Shown here: one piece after another, positions 1 to 7,197 of the stretch
Position numbering within the stretch: position 1 is the stretch's first letter
How the letters are laid out: each line of letters begins with the position of its first letter
Assembly: GCA_938037185.1 (NCBI GenBank)
Contig: CALHQK010000153.1
Location: 1-14,184 of the forward strand
DNA length: 14,184 nt
Source of the DNA: an uncultured Riemerella sp.
GTDB taxonomy: Bacteria > Bacteroidota > Bacteroidia > Flavobacteriales > Weeksellaceae
Direction: 5' to 3'
Notes under the pieces: model-generated
Told to the model about the DNA's origin: nothing
Databases searched by the model: none
Seen by the model: only the letters and a program-made list of their open reading frames with translations
Program-made: the position numbers and the translations under genes

Positions 1-353
1 TTTATATATAACCAATTTGAAAAGTTATGGTCAAAAACATTTGGTTCTTTAAATAATAATGTAGAACCTTTTAGTTTTCCTACTATATAATTATTATCAA
101 ACTCAAATTTAATAATTATTGAGTCTTTTTCTTCAGAAGAAATATACCAATGCCCTTTTAATGAAGCTCCATTTAATTTTTTGAGCTTATAAACATCGTT
201 CTCTTGTAATTCTAAGTAATAATATATTTCTTTATTTGATAGCTCCCATGGTACTTTATCAACTTCATATAAACCGACAATATCTTCTTTGTGCTTCTTA
301 TTACATCCAATTATCAAGAAAATAATGACTATTAGTATCACATAATTTTTCAT
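1..353 (-). CDS. Hypothetical lipoprotein, partial (3' end outside window)
   Basis: This open frame starts at ATG 351-353 on the minus strand and runs off the left edge without a stop, giving at least 117 residues. The N-terminus is Met-Lys-Asn-Tyr, then a strongly hydrophobic stretch ending Leu-Ile-Ile-Gly-Cys, with Cys17 as the predicted lipidated residue. A Lys/His/Glu-rich stretch follows, so it is probably an envelope lipoprotein. The rest alternates hydrophobic and charged residues (for example the GHWYIS and IIIKFEF segments), suggesting beta strands, perhaps a small lipocalin-like barrel. That fold is a guess. I do not recognise a family. It lies downstream of the barrel gene at 449-1108 but behind a terminator, so it is probably transcribed separately. 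No convincing promoter was found. GC is about 24% by hand count, clearly below the other genes here. Confidence 0.75.
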   Translation of the reverse strand, partial: MKNYVILIVIIFLIIGCNKKHKEDIVGLYEVDKVPWELSNKEIYYYLELQENDVYKLKKLNGASLKGHWYISSEEKDSIIIKFEFDNNYIVGKLKGSTLLFKEPNVFDHNFSNWLYI

Positions 354-402
354 ATTCTATTTTTTGGTCTCTTACTTGTGCTAAAACATCTCTTTATTAT
401 TC

Positions 403-430
403 AAAAAGCACCCTAAAAAAGGTGCTTTTT
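403..430 (-). terminator. Intrinsic terminator after the barrel gene
   Basis: A perfect 10-bp inverted repeat (AAAAAGCACC at 403-412, GGTGCTTTTT at 421-430) encloses an 8-base loop. Read on the minus strand it lies just past the barrel gene stop at 449 and its 3' arm ends in five T. The A/T symmetry would also let it work on the plus strand. Confidence 0.85.
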
Positions 431-448
431 GTGTATATTTTAGAATTA

Positions 449-1108
449 TTAAAATCTTACTGTCGCCGTGGCTGCTAGAGAAACTCTCCCTAAGCCTTCT
501 TTTTTATCATTATTTGCGAGTGATAGGCTCCTTCCATTTTCAACATGGAGTTTCACAGCTCCCAGCCCGAAACCTAGCTGAGGCCCTATCAAGAACGAAC
601 GACTCACAGCATACTGATACCCTATCGTGCTATAAAGCCCTACCGAAGAACCTTTCACCTCAAAATTTCCAAGACCACTAAAATTATTACTACTTGTATA
701 TTGCTGATAGCCCAGCGCTACATCCCAATAAAATTTATGTGGTGTATCCATTTCAAAATTAGAATACATGAATGACGGCCCTATGAAGATAATTCTGTCC
801 TTCGTGCTAAGATATACTCCAGCCAGAGATGTTTCCGCAGAAGCAGAATATCTATTGAATTTCAGCCCAAGTCCCATATTAGGAGCTATTCTGTGATAAG
901 CCGAGATATCAAAATGAAACCCTGAAGTAATTTTTTCTACATGACTTCTGAAAGGATATGTGATACTACCATCTATCTCTGCAGTTCTCCACGCATACCC
1001 TGCACTCGCCATTATAGCCACCTTACCCTCTTTTACACTACTCTCTTGTGCTTTGCATGGCAATGAAAATGCCGCCGCCAAAACAAAAATTGATAATCTC
1101 CTTTTCAT
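449..1108 (-). CDS. Outer-membrane beta-barrel protein, function unknown
   Basis: The 219-residue product has a signal peptide (Lys-Arg-Arg, a hydrophobic core, predicted cleavage in the PCKA-QE region near residue 20). The mature part is rich in short alternating hydrophobic/aromatic strands separated by polar turns: GYAWR, GFHFDISAYH, MGLGLKF, IIFIGPSFMY, FYWDVALGYQQY, FLIGPQLGFGLG. It ends in Arg-Phe, and a C-terminal aromatic residue is the usual signal for barrel assembly by Bam. This supports a small porin-like or OmpA/OmpX-like barrel of about 8-10 strands, with no ligand inferable. The frame stays open to 1174, but I chose the Met at 1108 because it places the signal peptide at the N-terminus. 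The extra 22 residues lack secretory character. It lies 69 bp after surE with no terminator between, so co-transcription is possible. The hairpin at 403-430 follows it. Confidence 0.8.
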   Translation of the reverse strand: MKRRLSIFVLAAAFSLPCKAQESSVKEGKVAIMASAGYAWRTAEIDGSITYPFRSHVEKITSGFHFDISAYHRIAPNMGLGLKFNRYSASAETSLAGVYLSTKDRIIFIGPSFMYSNFEMDTPHKFYWDVALGYQQYTSSNNFSGLGNFEVKGSSVGLYSTIGYQYAVSRSFLIGPQLGFGLGAVKLHVENGRSLSLANNDKKEGLGRVSLAATATVRF

Positions 1109-1177
1109 GATTTTATAAATTAAATTTTCTGCTAATTTATACAATTTAAAATCATATGCAAATATCACAAGCAAAAT

Positions 1178-1951
1178 TTAATAAAGTTCTCGTAAAGTAT
1201 CTATATACTCATAACCCGTAAGGTCAAACTTCACAGGGACAATGCTGATATAGCCGTTCATCAGAGCCGTTTCATCGGCATCTTCGCCTTCATCCATGTT
1301 ATTAAAGTAGCCTGTGAGCCAGTAGTATTTCTTGCCCTGTGGATTTACTCTTTCATCGAAGTTTTCCTCCCATTTTGCCTGAGCCTGTCGGCAGATTTTG
1401 ATGCCTTTTATCTCTTCTTTTTTTAGTTTAGGAATATTCACATTTAGGACTATTCCCTTTGGCATCGGGTTTTTCAAGGTTTTTAAAACTATTTCTTGAA
1501 TAAAATCTTTCGCTTGGTCAAAATCCGCCTCAAAACTAAAATCCAGCAAAGAGAACCCAATCGCAGGAATGCCCTCTACACCAGCCTCCACAGCGGCAGA
1601 CATCGTTCCAGAATAAATAACATTGATGGATGAATTTGCCCCATGATTTATCCCCGAAACCACCAAATCTGGTCTGCGCGGAAGAACCTTATCCAAAGCC
1701 AATTTTACGCAGTCCACAGGCGTCCCGCTACACGCAAAATCCCGCTGAGCACCTTCCTTCTTTATTTCCTCCACCATCAGGGTAGAATTTATCGTGATGG
1801 CGTGTCCCTTGCCACTCTGCGGAGAATCTGGCGCCACTACGACCACCTCTCCTATTTCGTTCATAAATTCTACGAGTTTTCTAATCCCTGGCGCAGTGAT
1901 TCCGTCATCATTCGTTACCAAAATCAATGGTTTTCTATCTTGTTTATTCAT
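1178..1951 (-). CDS. surE: 5'/3'-nucleotidase SurE
   Basis: SurE is a cytoplasmic metal-dependent nucleoside monophosphate phosphatase linked to stationary-phase survival and nucleotide salvage. This 257-residue protein has the usual length and all hallmark motifs. These are NDDG at residues 14-17 (Asp15 and Asp16 bind metal), the PQSGKGHAIT segment with Ser46 as metal ligand, CSGTPVDCVKLAL at 74-86, and the VSGINHGAN segment with Asn102 as the last metal ligand, followed by the YSGTM stretch. Family assignment is secure. The ATG at 1949-1951 is preceded by an A-rich leader and a perfect TAnnTTTG element on the minus strand. It is divergent from the prc-type protease and may be read through into the barrel gene 69 bp downstream. 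No missing residues or frame breaks are visible. Confidence 0.97.
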   Translation of the reverse strand: MNKQDRKPLILVTNDDGITAPGIRKLVEFMNEIGEVVVVAPDSPQSGKGHAITINSTLMVEEIKKEGAQRDFACSGTPVDCVKLALDKVLPRRPDLVVSGINHGANSSINVIYSGTMSAAVEAGVEGIPAIGFSLLDFSFEADFDQAKDFIQEIVLKTLKNPMPKGIVLNVNIPKLKKEEIKGIKICRQAQAKWEENFDERVNPQGKKYYWLTGYFNNMDEGEDADETALMNGYISIVPVKFDLTGYEYIDTLRELY

Positions 1952-1970
1952 TATTATTAAAAAATTTCAA

Positions 1971-1978
1971 CAAAAATA
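1971..1978 (-). promoter_or_regulatory. -7 element of the surE promoter
   Basis: On the minus strand this reads TATTTTTG, an exact match to the Bacteroidota -7 consensus TAnnTTTG, 20 bp before the surE start codon. A clear TTTG at -33 is not seen, so the call rests on the -7 element and its position. Confidence 0.55.
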
Positions 1979-1991
1979 GATAAAAATTAGG

Positions 1992-2019
1992 TTTGATTTA
2001 AAATAAGGTATTAAATTTG
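1992..2019 (+). promoter_or_regulatory. Promoter of the protease-channel operon
   Basis: TTTG at 1992-1995 and TAAATTTG at 2012-2019 match the Bacteroidota -33/-7 consensus with a 16-bp gap, slightly short of the usual range. The -7 element ends 25 bp before the protease start at 2045. It occupies the same 93-bp region as the opposing surE promoter. Confidence 0.6.
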
Positions 2020-2044
2020 ATGGCTTAAAATTTATTTTTTCAAA

Positions 2045-4168
2045 ATGCTAAAAAAATTATTAAAACTAAATAAAGTTTTACTTTTCGTTCCATTGGTAAC
2101 GCTGATGTTCTGCTTCAATGCGCCTAAAAATGATGATGAGAGAATGCAGCTTATCATGGTAAATGTGAAGAACCTTCTGGCGTATCACTACCACCCGAAA
2201 CCTATTAATGATGCGTATTCGGAGGAAGTGTATAACAATTATTTCGAGTCTTTAGACCCTGCAAAGAGGTATTTTCTTCAGTCGGACATGGAGGAATTTG
2301 CAAAGCATAAAACCAAACTTGATGACTATCTGAACGATGGAAATCTGGTCTTCTACAAACAGACCATTGACCGCCTGTACCAGCGTGTAGATGAGATAGA
2401 CCAAATCACACAGGATATCCTTAGCAAACCCATTGACCTGAACGAGGAAGAAGAGTTTATCCTTGAACCAAAACTCAAGAAATCTCCCGTAGATAAGAAA
2501 GAACTCTACAACGAATGGAAAAAGTATATAAAATACAACATTCTCCAAGAAATAGAAACCATCACCAGCAAAGAAGAGGCGCAGAAAGAGAAGAAAGACT
2601 CCGTAATTGCACACAAGCTGAAAGATACCATCACGGTAAAAATTCTATCTCCAGAGGAAAAGAAAATAAAGGCAACCGAAGAGATTAAAGACCTGATTTC
2701 CCATACTTTCAAAAGATTTAAAAAGAGAAAGAAAATGGACTGGTTCAGTGTGTATATGAACGCTTACACAGAGGTGTTTGACCCTCACACCAGTTATTTT
2801 TCACCGAAAGACAAAGAGGATTTTGATACCAGTTTTGCAGGAAAAGTTATTGGAATTGGTGCGCAGATTCAGGAGAAAAAAGGAAATCTCTACATGGGAC
2901 CTTTGGTAGTGGGAGCTCCCGCATGGAAATCCAAACAAATATCCGAAGGAGACAAAATCCTAAAAGTAAAATCTAAACCAAAAGAAGAATATACCAATGT
3001 AGTAGGAATGCTGGTAGATGAGGCGGTAAGACTTATCCGAGGCGAAAAAGGAACAGAAGTAATCCTTGTCCTGCAGAAAAAAGATGGAAGCATAAAAGAA
3101 GTAAAACTCATCCGCGAGGAAGTCTCCATAGAAGACACTTTTGCGAGAAGCGTTATCGTAAATTCACCAAAGGGAGAAAAGTACGGATATATCTTCCTGC
3201 CAAGTTTCAATGCTGATTTTGATGACCCTGCCGGCGGCAGAAAAGCTTCCGATGATGTAAAAGCAGAAATAAAAAAACTAAAAGCCCAGAATATAAAAGG
3301 AATCATCCTAGATGTGCGAAGCAACGGCGGAGGCTCGCTTACAGAAGTAGTTGATATCATGGGGCTTTTCGTGAAAGCAGGTCCTGTGGTTCAGGCTAAA
3401 GACAGCTACGGAAGAATACAAGTTTTGAAAAGCAGAAGTAATACCCCTATTTGGGACGGCCCTTTGGTAATTATGCAGAGTGAGCTTTCGGCATCAGCAT
3501 CGGAGATTTTAGCTGGAGCAATGAAAGACTACGGAAGAGCTGTTGTGGTAGGTTCGCCTCATTCCTATGGAAAAGGGACAGTGCAGAATTTTATAGACAT
3601 CAATCGTTTTATCAACACCAGCGAAGACCTTGGTTCTTTGAAAATAACAATTCAGAAATTTTATAGAATCAATGGAAAATCTACCCAGCTGAAAGGAGTA
3701 GATGCAGACATTCCTATGAATGATTTCTTCTCTTACTCAGAAATTGGTGAAAAATATAAAGATTATGCCCTGCCTTGGGACCAGATTTCTTCTGCAAAAT
3801 ATGAGCCCGTAGGTTCTTTAAACATCAAATCTCTATTAGAAAACAGCCAAAAAAGATTAGCTAAAAACAGCAATTATCAATTGTTACAAGAATCTGCAAA
3901 ATGGAGAGAAAGTTTGGACAAGCAGGAGAAAATCACTCTAAATCAGGCTAAATTCAACCAACTGATGAAGACAAGAAAAGAGCAGATTAAAAAATTCAAG
4001 GTTCTTTCTAAATACGATAACAAGCTGATTTTCACCCTACACGCTGATGAAGCAGCAAGAACGAAAAAAGATGAAGTTTTTGCGAAAAAAAGCGAAAATT
4101 GGATAAAAAACTTGAAACGAGACTTTTATCTGCAAGAGACAATGAACATTATCTCAGAAATAAAATAA
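2045..4168 (+). CDS. prc: Carboxy-terminal processing protease (Prc/Tsp, family S41)
   Basis: The product is a periplasmic serine protease of the Tsp/Prc type, which degrades or trims envelope proteins from their C-termini. The 707 residues fit the family (E. coli Prc is about 680). An N-terminal hydrophobic segment (residues 8-26) acts as export signal or anchor. It contains Cys23 but has no good lipobox. A Tsp N-terminal helical domain follows (about 33-240, with SLDPAKRYFL and EVFDPHTSYFSP), then a PDZ domain (about 255-345), the S41 core (about 365-560) and a C-terminal helical DUF3340-like domain (about 560-700). The catalytic Ser484 lies in SASASEILAG, the conserved Asp495 in KDYGR and the general-base Lys510 in YGKGTVQ. 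The NGGGSL loop is at 427-432. The Ser-Lys spacing is one residue longer than in E. coli Prc. The mscS-family gene follows after 6 bp in the same operon. Confidence 0.96.
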   Translation: MLKKLLKLNKVLLFVPLVTLMFCFNAPKNDDERMQLIMVNVKNLLAYHYHPKPINDAYSEEVYNNYFESLDPAKRYFLQSDMEEFAKHKTKLDDYLNDGNLVFYKQTIDRLYQRVDEIDQITQDILSKPIDLNEEEEFILEPKLKKSPVDKKELYNEWKKYIKYNILQEIETITSKEEAQKEKKDSVIAHKLKDTITVKILSPEEKKIKATEEIKDLISHTFKRFKKRKKMDWFSVYMNAYTEVFDPHTSYFSPKDKEDFDTSFAGKVIGIGAQIQEKKGNLYMGPLVVGAPAWKSKQISEGDKILKVKSKPKEEYTNVVGMLVDEAVRLIRGEKGTEVILVLQKKDGSIKEVKLIREEVSIEDTFARSVIVNSPKGEKYGYIFLPSFNADFDDPAGGRKASDDVKAEIKKLKAQNIKGIILDVRSNGGGSLTEVVDIMGLFVKAGPVVQAKDSYGRIQVLKSRSNTPIWDGPLVIMQSELSASASEILAGAMKDYGRAVVVGSPHSYGKGTVQNFIDINRFINTSEDLGSLKITIQKFYRINGKSTQLKGVDADIPMNDFFSYSEIGEKYKDYALPWDQISSAKYEPVGSLNIKSLLENSQKRLAKNSNYQLLQESAKWRESLDKQEKITLNQAKFNQLMKTRKEQIKKFKVLSKYDNKLIFTLHADEAARTKKDEVFAKKSENWIKNLKRDFYLQETMNIISEIK

Positions 4169-4174
4169 ATAATT

Positions 4175-4990
4175 ATGAGTTTAAAAGAATTTTTAGAATA
4201 TCCTATACTTTCTATCCATACCTATACACTGCATATGTATCAGGTAATAGCAGTTGCTGTGGTAATCTGTGTCTCATACATTGTGGAGAGAATTTCTAAG
4301 AGAATTTTTTACAGCAAATCTTCGCGAATAGACAAAGGCACAAAATACGCCCTACATCAGATTTTGTATTACGGCATCATCATCGTTACATTTCTGATTA
4401 TCATGAGAATTTTGGGTGTGAATATTTCGCCTATTTTAGTAGGTTCTAGTGCGGTATTGGTAGGGATAGGTCTCGGACTTCAAAACTTATTTTTAGATTT
4501 TATTTCTGGAGTTATTATTTTATTAGACAAAAGTGTCCGCGTGGGCGATGTCCTTGATATGAACGGCGTAATGGGCAGAGTGGAGCAAATAAGCATGAGA
4601 ACCACAAAAATCCTCACTACAGACCGAAGAACTATTGTTTTTCCTAATTCATACCTGACGAAAGACAAGCTCTCTAATTACTCTTCCAATGAGTATCCTA
4701 ATGCTTTCTATATAGAAGTTGGGGTAGATTACAGCACGGACATAAAAACCGCTGAAAACCTTCTTGTAGAGGCGGCAAGAGAAAACCCAGATATTTCCAA
4801 AGAGCGGGAACCCTACATCAGGCTGAATGATTTTGCGGACTCTTCTCTCAATCTTAGACTTTATTTCTTCTCCGATGACCCCTTTCATATTTCCCAAACG
4901 AAAAGCGAAATAAGAAAGTCTATTTTGGAGAAATTCAGGGCAAATAACATCATCATTCCATATCCTACCTACGATATTCATTCAAAATAA
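4175..4990 (+). CDS. Small-conductance mechanosensitive channel (MscS family)
   Basis: MscS channels open on membrane tension to release solutes during hypo-osmotic shock, as homoheptamers in the inner membrane. The 271 residues are close to E. coli MscS (286). Three membrane segments are visible: about 22-38, 63-83 and a pore-lining helix about 86-116. That helix has the Gly/Ala pattern expected for TM3 (VGSSAVLVGIGLGLQN), followed by LFLDFISGVIILLDK. The cytoplasmic beta domain follows (VRVGDVLDMNG at 121-131, VFPNSYL at 155-161), then the alpha/beta domain ending in IPYPTYDIH, the family's C-terminal IPxP-type motif. It starts 6 bp after the protease stop, indicating co-transcription, and is closed by the hairpin at 4991-5025. 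The protease-channel pairing suggests joint envelope upkeep, which is inference. Confidence 0.95.
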   Translation: MSLKEFLEYPILSIHTYTLHMYQVIAVAVVICVSYIVERISKRIFYSKSSRIDKGTKYALHQILYYGIIIVTFLIIMRILGVNISPILVGSSAVLVGIGLGLQNLFLDFISGVIILLDKSVRVGDVLDMNGVMGRVEQISMRTTKILTTDRRTIVFPNSYLTKDKLSNYSSNEYPNAFYIEVGVDYSTDIKTAENLLVEAARENPDISKEREPYIRLNDFADSSLNLRLYFFSDDPFHISQTKSEIRKSILEKFRANNIIIPYPTYDIHSK

Positions 4991-5025
4991 ACAAAATGGG
5001 AAGAAACTTTTTCTTCCCATTTTGT
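4991..5025. terminator. Bidirectional terminator between convergent genes
   Basis: A perfect 15-bp inverted repeat (4991-5005 with 5011-5025; one more A-T pair can close the loop) begins right after the channel stop and lies 9 bp from the repeat-protein stop. T-rich sequence follows on plus, and the opposite arm gives A/T-rich flanks on minus, so it can end transcription both ways. Confidence 0.9.
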
Positions 5026-5034
5026 TTTGTTTTT

Positions 5035-6564
5035 CTACTCTATCCAATTTGCCAACTCATCTGTATCCGTTCCGTTTGCCAGCGAATACTCATCTATCAT
5101 TATTTCGCTATTTAATTGATTTTTATCTATTTTCAGCTTCAACTCTCTATACATTCCTGCTTTATTATACGACTGTTTTATAATCCAATCGCCTTTCCTC
5201 TCATAGGTAATATATTCTTTTTCAGGACAATAACAATCAATCGTTAATTTCCCTTTCTCCATAAAACCTTCTTTTACAATGACTTTCGGCAATGCTTTTC
5301 CTTTATCATCATATGGAGTAATTTCTGCGGAAAAGTAACCAATCGCCTCGGAATGAGTTACATAAACGAATTTTAAAACATCTTCATTAAAAATCTTCAC
5401 TTCATAAGCATTTCTATTCTCAAGGTATTTCTTTTCAGATGAAATTTTCCCTTTTTTAAAGATTTTTTCGTTCAACAGCCTTCCCTCTTTATAATGTTGT
5501 TCCGAAGCAGCATCCTTCATCATTCCATCGTAAGGAACTCCATCTCTATAAACCAATCTGGCAAATTCTTCACCGTTTTTCTTAGAAATCACTTCTGTAA
5601 CATCCTGTCCGTTTTCATCATAGAAAGTTTCGGTTACATAATCTCCATAAATCTGCTCTATTTTCACAAACTTCCCTTTGCTATATGTAGTGATAATGGT
5701 TTCCGAATCATAGGCTCCCATAGGAAATACCACTTGTTTCCCATCATAAGGGATTAGTTCTGTTCCTTCCTGTTTATAAGTAAGCTCGGCTATTTTCTTT
5801 CCATTTGCATCATAAGTTTTCTCCCAAGCACTTTTCCCGCTTCTTTTAAACTCTTGTTTCAGCGTTCCATTGTCATGATAAAGCTTATTTTCTATCACCT
5901 GTCCTTTCTGATATTTAGCTACGCTTGTCACCCTCATCGGCTTATAGGAATACTCCACGGAAACACCATTCATATCATCATATCCTTTGTAAGACCCCAA
6001 GTATTTTCCGCCCTCTCCATAGTATTTGGTCTCTTGTTCTTCGTAGCCTTTTTTATAGATAATTTCATAGCGGATGTCCTGCGGAGACTTATCATAATAT
6101 ATTGTTTTTGTCGGTTCCGAATTTTGAAATGTTGATATCATATTATTAACATTCCCATCCTCTATGTAAGAATAGTAAGTGCCGCTGTAATTATTCCTTC
6201 CATCATAAACCATATCTTGCAGAAGTTTTCCATTTGCATTATATAACTTACTCTCACCGAGCAAATTACCATTTTTAAAATTTGAAACCATCTCCACCTT
6301 TCCATCTGGGGAATACCAAGTTACTTTTCCCTCAAAAACCTCTTGATTAGGCGTGTCATCCACTGCCGTTCCCTCCATCTGCAAAGCCCCGTTGATGTAA
6401 TAATCCTTTATCAAATACAGCTCTCCCTGCTTTGCAACTTCTCGGTAATAGGAAGCCTCTTTTTTGTTTTTAATTTCATTCCATTCGCTGTCAAAATAGA
6501 TGATTTTTTGGGCTTGGAAACATTGTGATACAACCAATGCCGCTACTACAAAGAAAGTTCTCAT
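5035..6564 (-). CDS. Secreted MORN_2/YwqK-like repeat protein
   Basis: The 509-residue product has a signal peptide (hydrophobic residues 3-14, predicted cleavage after FQA at 16-18). Cys15 is not in a lipobox, so it is probably periplasmic or secreted. The rest consists of degenerate 20-25-residue units of the form Tyr-x-x-(D/N)-G-K, a variable hydrophobic strand, then F/Y-x-x-G. Clear copies are YSPDGK (84-89), YNANGK (108-113), YGEGGK (182-187), YHDNGT (229-234), YDANGK (251-256) and YDENGQ (315-320). This is the pattern of MORN_2 repeats, also called YwqK-like, common in Bacteroidota and predicted to form repetitive beta-hairpins. Molecular function is unknown for most such proteins. The C-terminal 100 residues (with CYC at 444-446) are less repetitive. 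It is a single-gene unit: divergent from a barrel gene and convergent with the channel gene. Confidence 0.8.
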   Translation of the reverse strand: MRTFFVVAALVVSQCFQAQKIIYFDSEWNEIKNKKEASYYREVAKQGELYLIKDYYINGALQMEGTAVDDTPNQEVFEGKVTWYSPDGKVEMVSNFKNGNLLGESKLYNANGKLLQDMVYDGRNNYSGTYYSYIEDGNVNNMISTFQNSEPTKTIYYDKSPQDIRYEIIYKKGYEEQETKYYGEGGKYLGSYKGYDDMNGVSVEYSYKPMRVTSVAKYQKGQVIENKLYHDNGTLKQEFKRSGKSAWEKTYDANGKKIAELTYKQEGTELIPYDGKQVVFPMGAYDSETIITTYSKGKFVKIEQIYGDYVTETFYDENGQDVTEVISKKNGEEFARLVYRDGVPYDGMMKDAASEQHYKEGRLLNEKIFKKGKISSEKKYLENRNAYEVKIFNEDVLKFVYVTHSEAIGYFSAEITPYDDKGKALPKVIVKEGFMEKGKLTIDCYCPEKEYITYERKGDWIIKQSYNKAGMYRELKLKIDKNQLNSEIMIDEYSLANGTDTDELANWIE

Positions 6565-6590
6565 TTTTCTATTTTTTATTGTTAATTAAC

Positions 6591-6598
6591 CAAATATA
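6591..6598 (-). promoter_or_regulatory. -7 element of the repeat-protein promoter
   Basis: The minus strand reads TATATTTG, an exact TAnnTTTG match, 27 bp before the start codon at 6564. No TTTG at the expected -33 spacing is seen. Confidence 0.5.
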
Positions 6599-6621
6599 GC
6601 AATTTAAACATAATTTTTTTC

Positions 6622-6629
6622 TATTTTTG
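6622..6629 (+). promoter_or_regulatory. -7 element of the small barrel gene promoter
   Basis: TATTTTTG exactly matches TAnnTTTG and ends 17 bp before the ATG at 6647, implying a very short leader. Only a weak TTTA at 6603-6606 could serve at -33. Confidence 0.5.
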
Positions 6630-6646
6630 CCAAAAATAATTTAAGT

Positions 6647-7147
6647 ATGAAAAAAATATTTGCAGCGTTATTTTTAACGATTACAACAGCGGTTTTCGCA
6701 CAGCAGTCTTTTACAGGAGTTGGCGACCAAAGAGCTTATGTAGGAGCTAATTTTCAGGACAAAGGAACGGGTATTTCTGCCGGATATGACTATGGCGTGG
6801 GGGAAAGTATATCCATCGGTGGACAGGTAGGGCTTATTCTGAGTGCTAGTAAAATAGATGGTTCTAAGGCTCAGTTCAAGGACAGAATAGACTTAAAAGT
6901 AAGATTTAATGCCAATTTAGGGAGAGTATTCAATTTTCCTGAACAAATTGACTTCTACCCAGGGCTTAATCTAAGCCTGAAACACCTCGGAATGCATGCT
7001 GGAGTAAGATACTTTTTCCAGAAAGGATTTGGATTGTATTCCGAAATCAATTTCCCGATTGCAAGATACAAAAGCAGTCCCAAAAATTTTGATTATCTGA
7101 ACAACCAATTCGCTTTCCAGATAGGAGCGGCTTTTGATTTGAACTAA
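6647..7147 (+). CDS. Small outer-membrane beta-barrel protein (possibly DUF6646)
   Basis: The 166-residue product has a typical signal peptide (Lys-Lys, hydrophobic residues 4-15, cleavage after VFA at 16-18, leaving Gln-Gln). The mature 148 residues are almost entirely amphipathic strands with Gly/Tyr-rich turns: AYVGANF, GISAGYDYGVG, ISIGGQVGLILSAS, IDLKVRFNANLG, DFYPGLNLSLK, LGMHAGVRYFF, FGLYSEINFPIARY and FAFQIGAAFDLN. This suggests an eight-stranded barrel in the outer membrane. I think it matches a small flavobacterial family listed as DUF6646, but that name is from memory. Role unknown. It is divergent from the repeat-protein gene, with promoter elements for both in the 82-bp gap. A hairpin at 7167-7189 largely separates it from the membrane-protein gene that follows. 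Confidence 0.8.
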   Translation: MKKIFAALFLTITTAVFAQQSFTGVGDQRAYVGANFQDKGTGISAGYDYGVGESISIGGQVGLILSASKIDGSKAQFKDRIDLKVRFNANLGRVFNFPEQIDFYPGLNLSLKHLGMHAGVRYFFQKGFGLYSEINFPIARYKSSPKNFDYLNNQFAFQIGAAFDLN

Positions 7148-7166
7148 TCATTTCATTTTAATAATC

Positions 7167-7195
7167 AGGTCTTCCATTTGCGAAGACCTTTTTTA
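7167..7195 (+). terminator. Intrinsic terminator after the small barrel gene
   Basis: AGGTCTTC (7167-7174) pairs with GAAGACCT (7182-7189) around a 7-base loop, followed by a T run to 7194. It lies 20 bp after the barrel stop and ends 3 bp before the next start codon, so the next gene may depend on read-through. Confidence 0.85.
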
Positions 7196-7197
7196 TA

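Noticed and set aside
1109..1174. N-terminal extension of the barrel gene by 22 residues
   Set aside because: The internal Met at 1108 starts a textbook signal peptide. The extension would bury it, and the region is AT-rich intergenic sequence.
2890..3360. 156-codon open frame antisense to the protease gene
   Set aside because: It lies wholly over the PDZ and S41 coding region, has low-complexity Ser/Phe content from reverse reading, and no start context or family match.
5035..6564. Toxin-antitoxin system antitoxin (YwqK) label
   Set aside because: The name comes from repeat similarity only. This protein has a signal peptide and no adjacent toxin gene.
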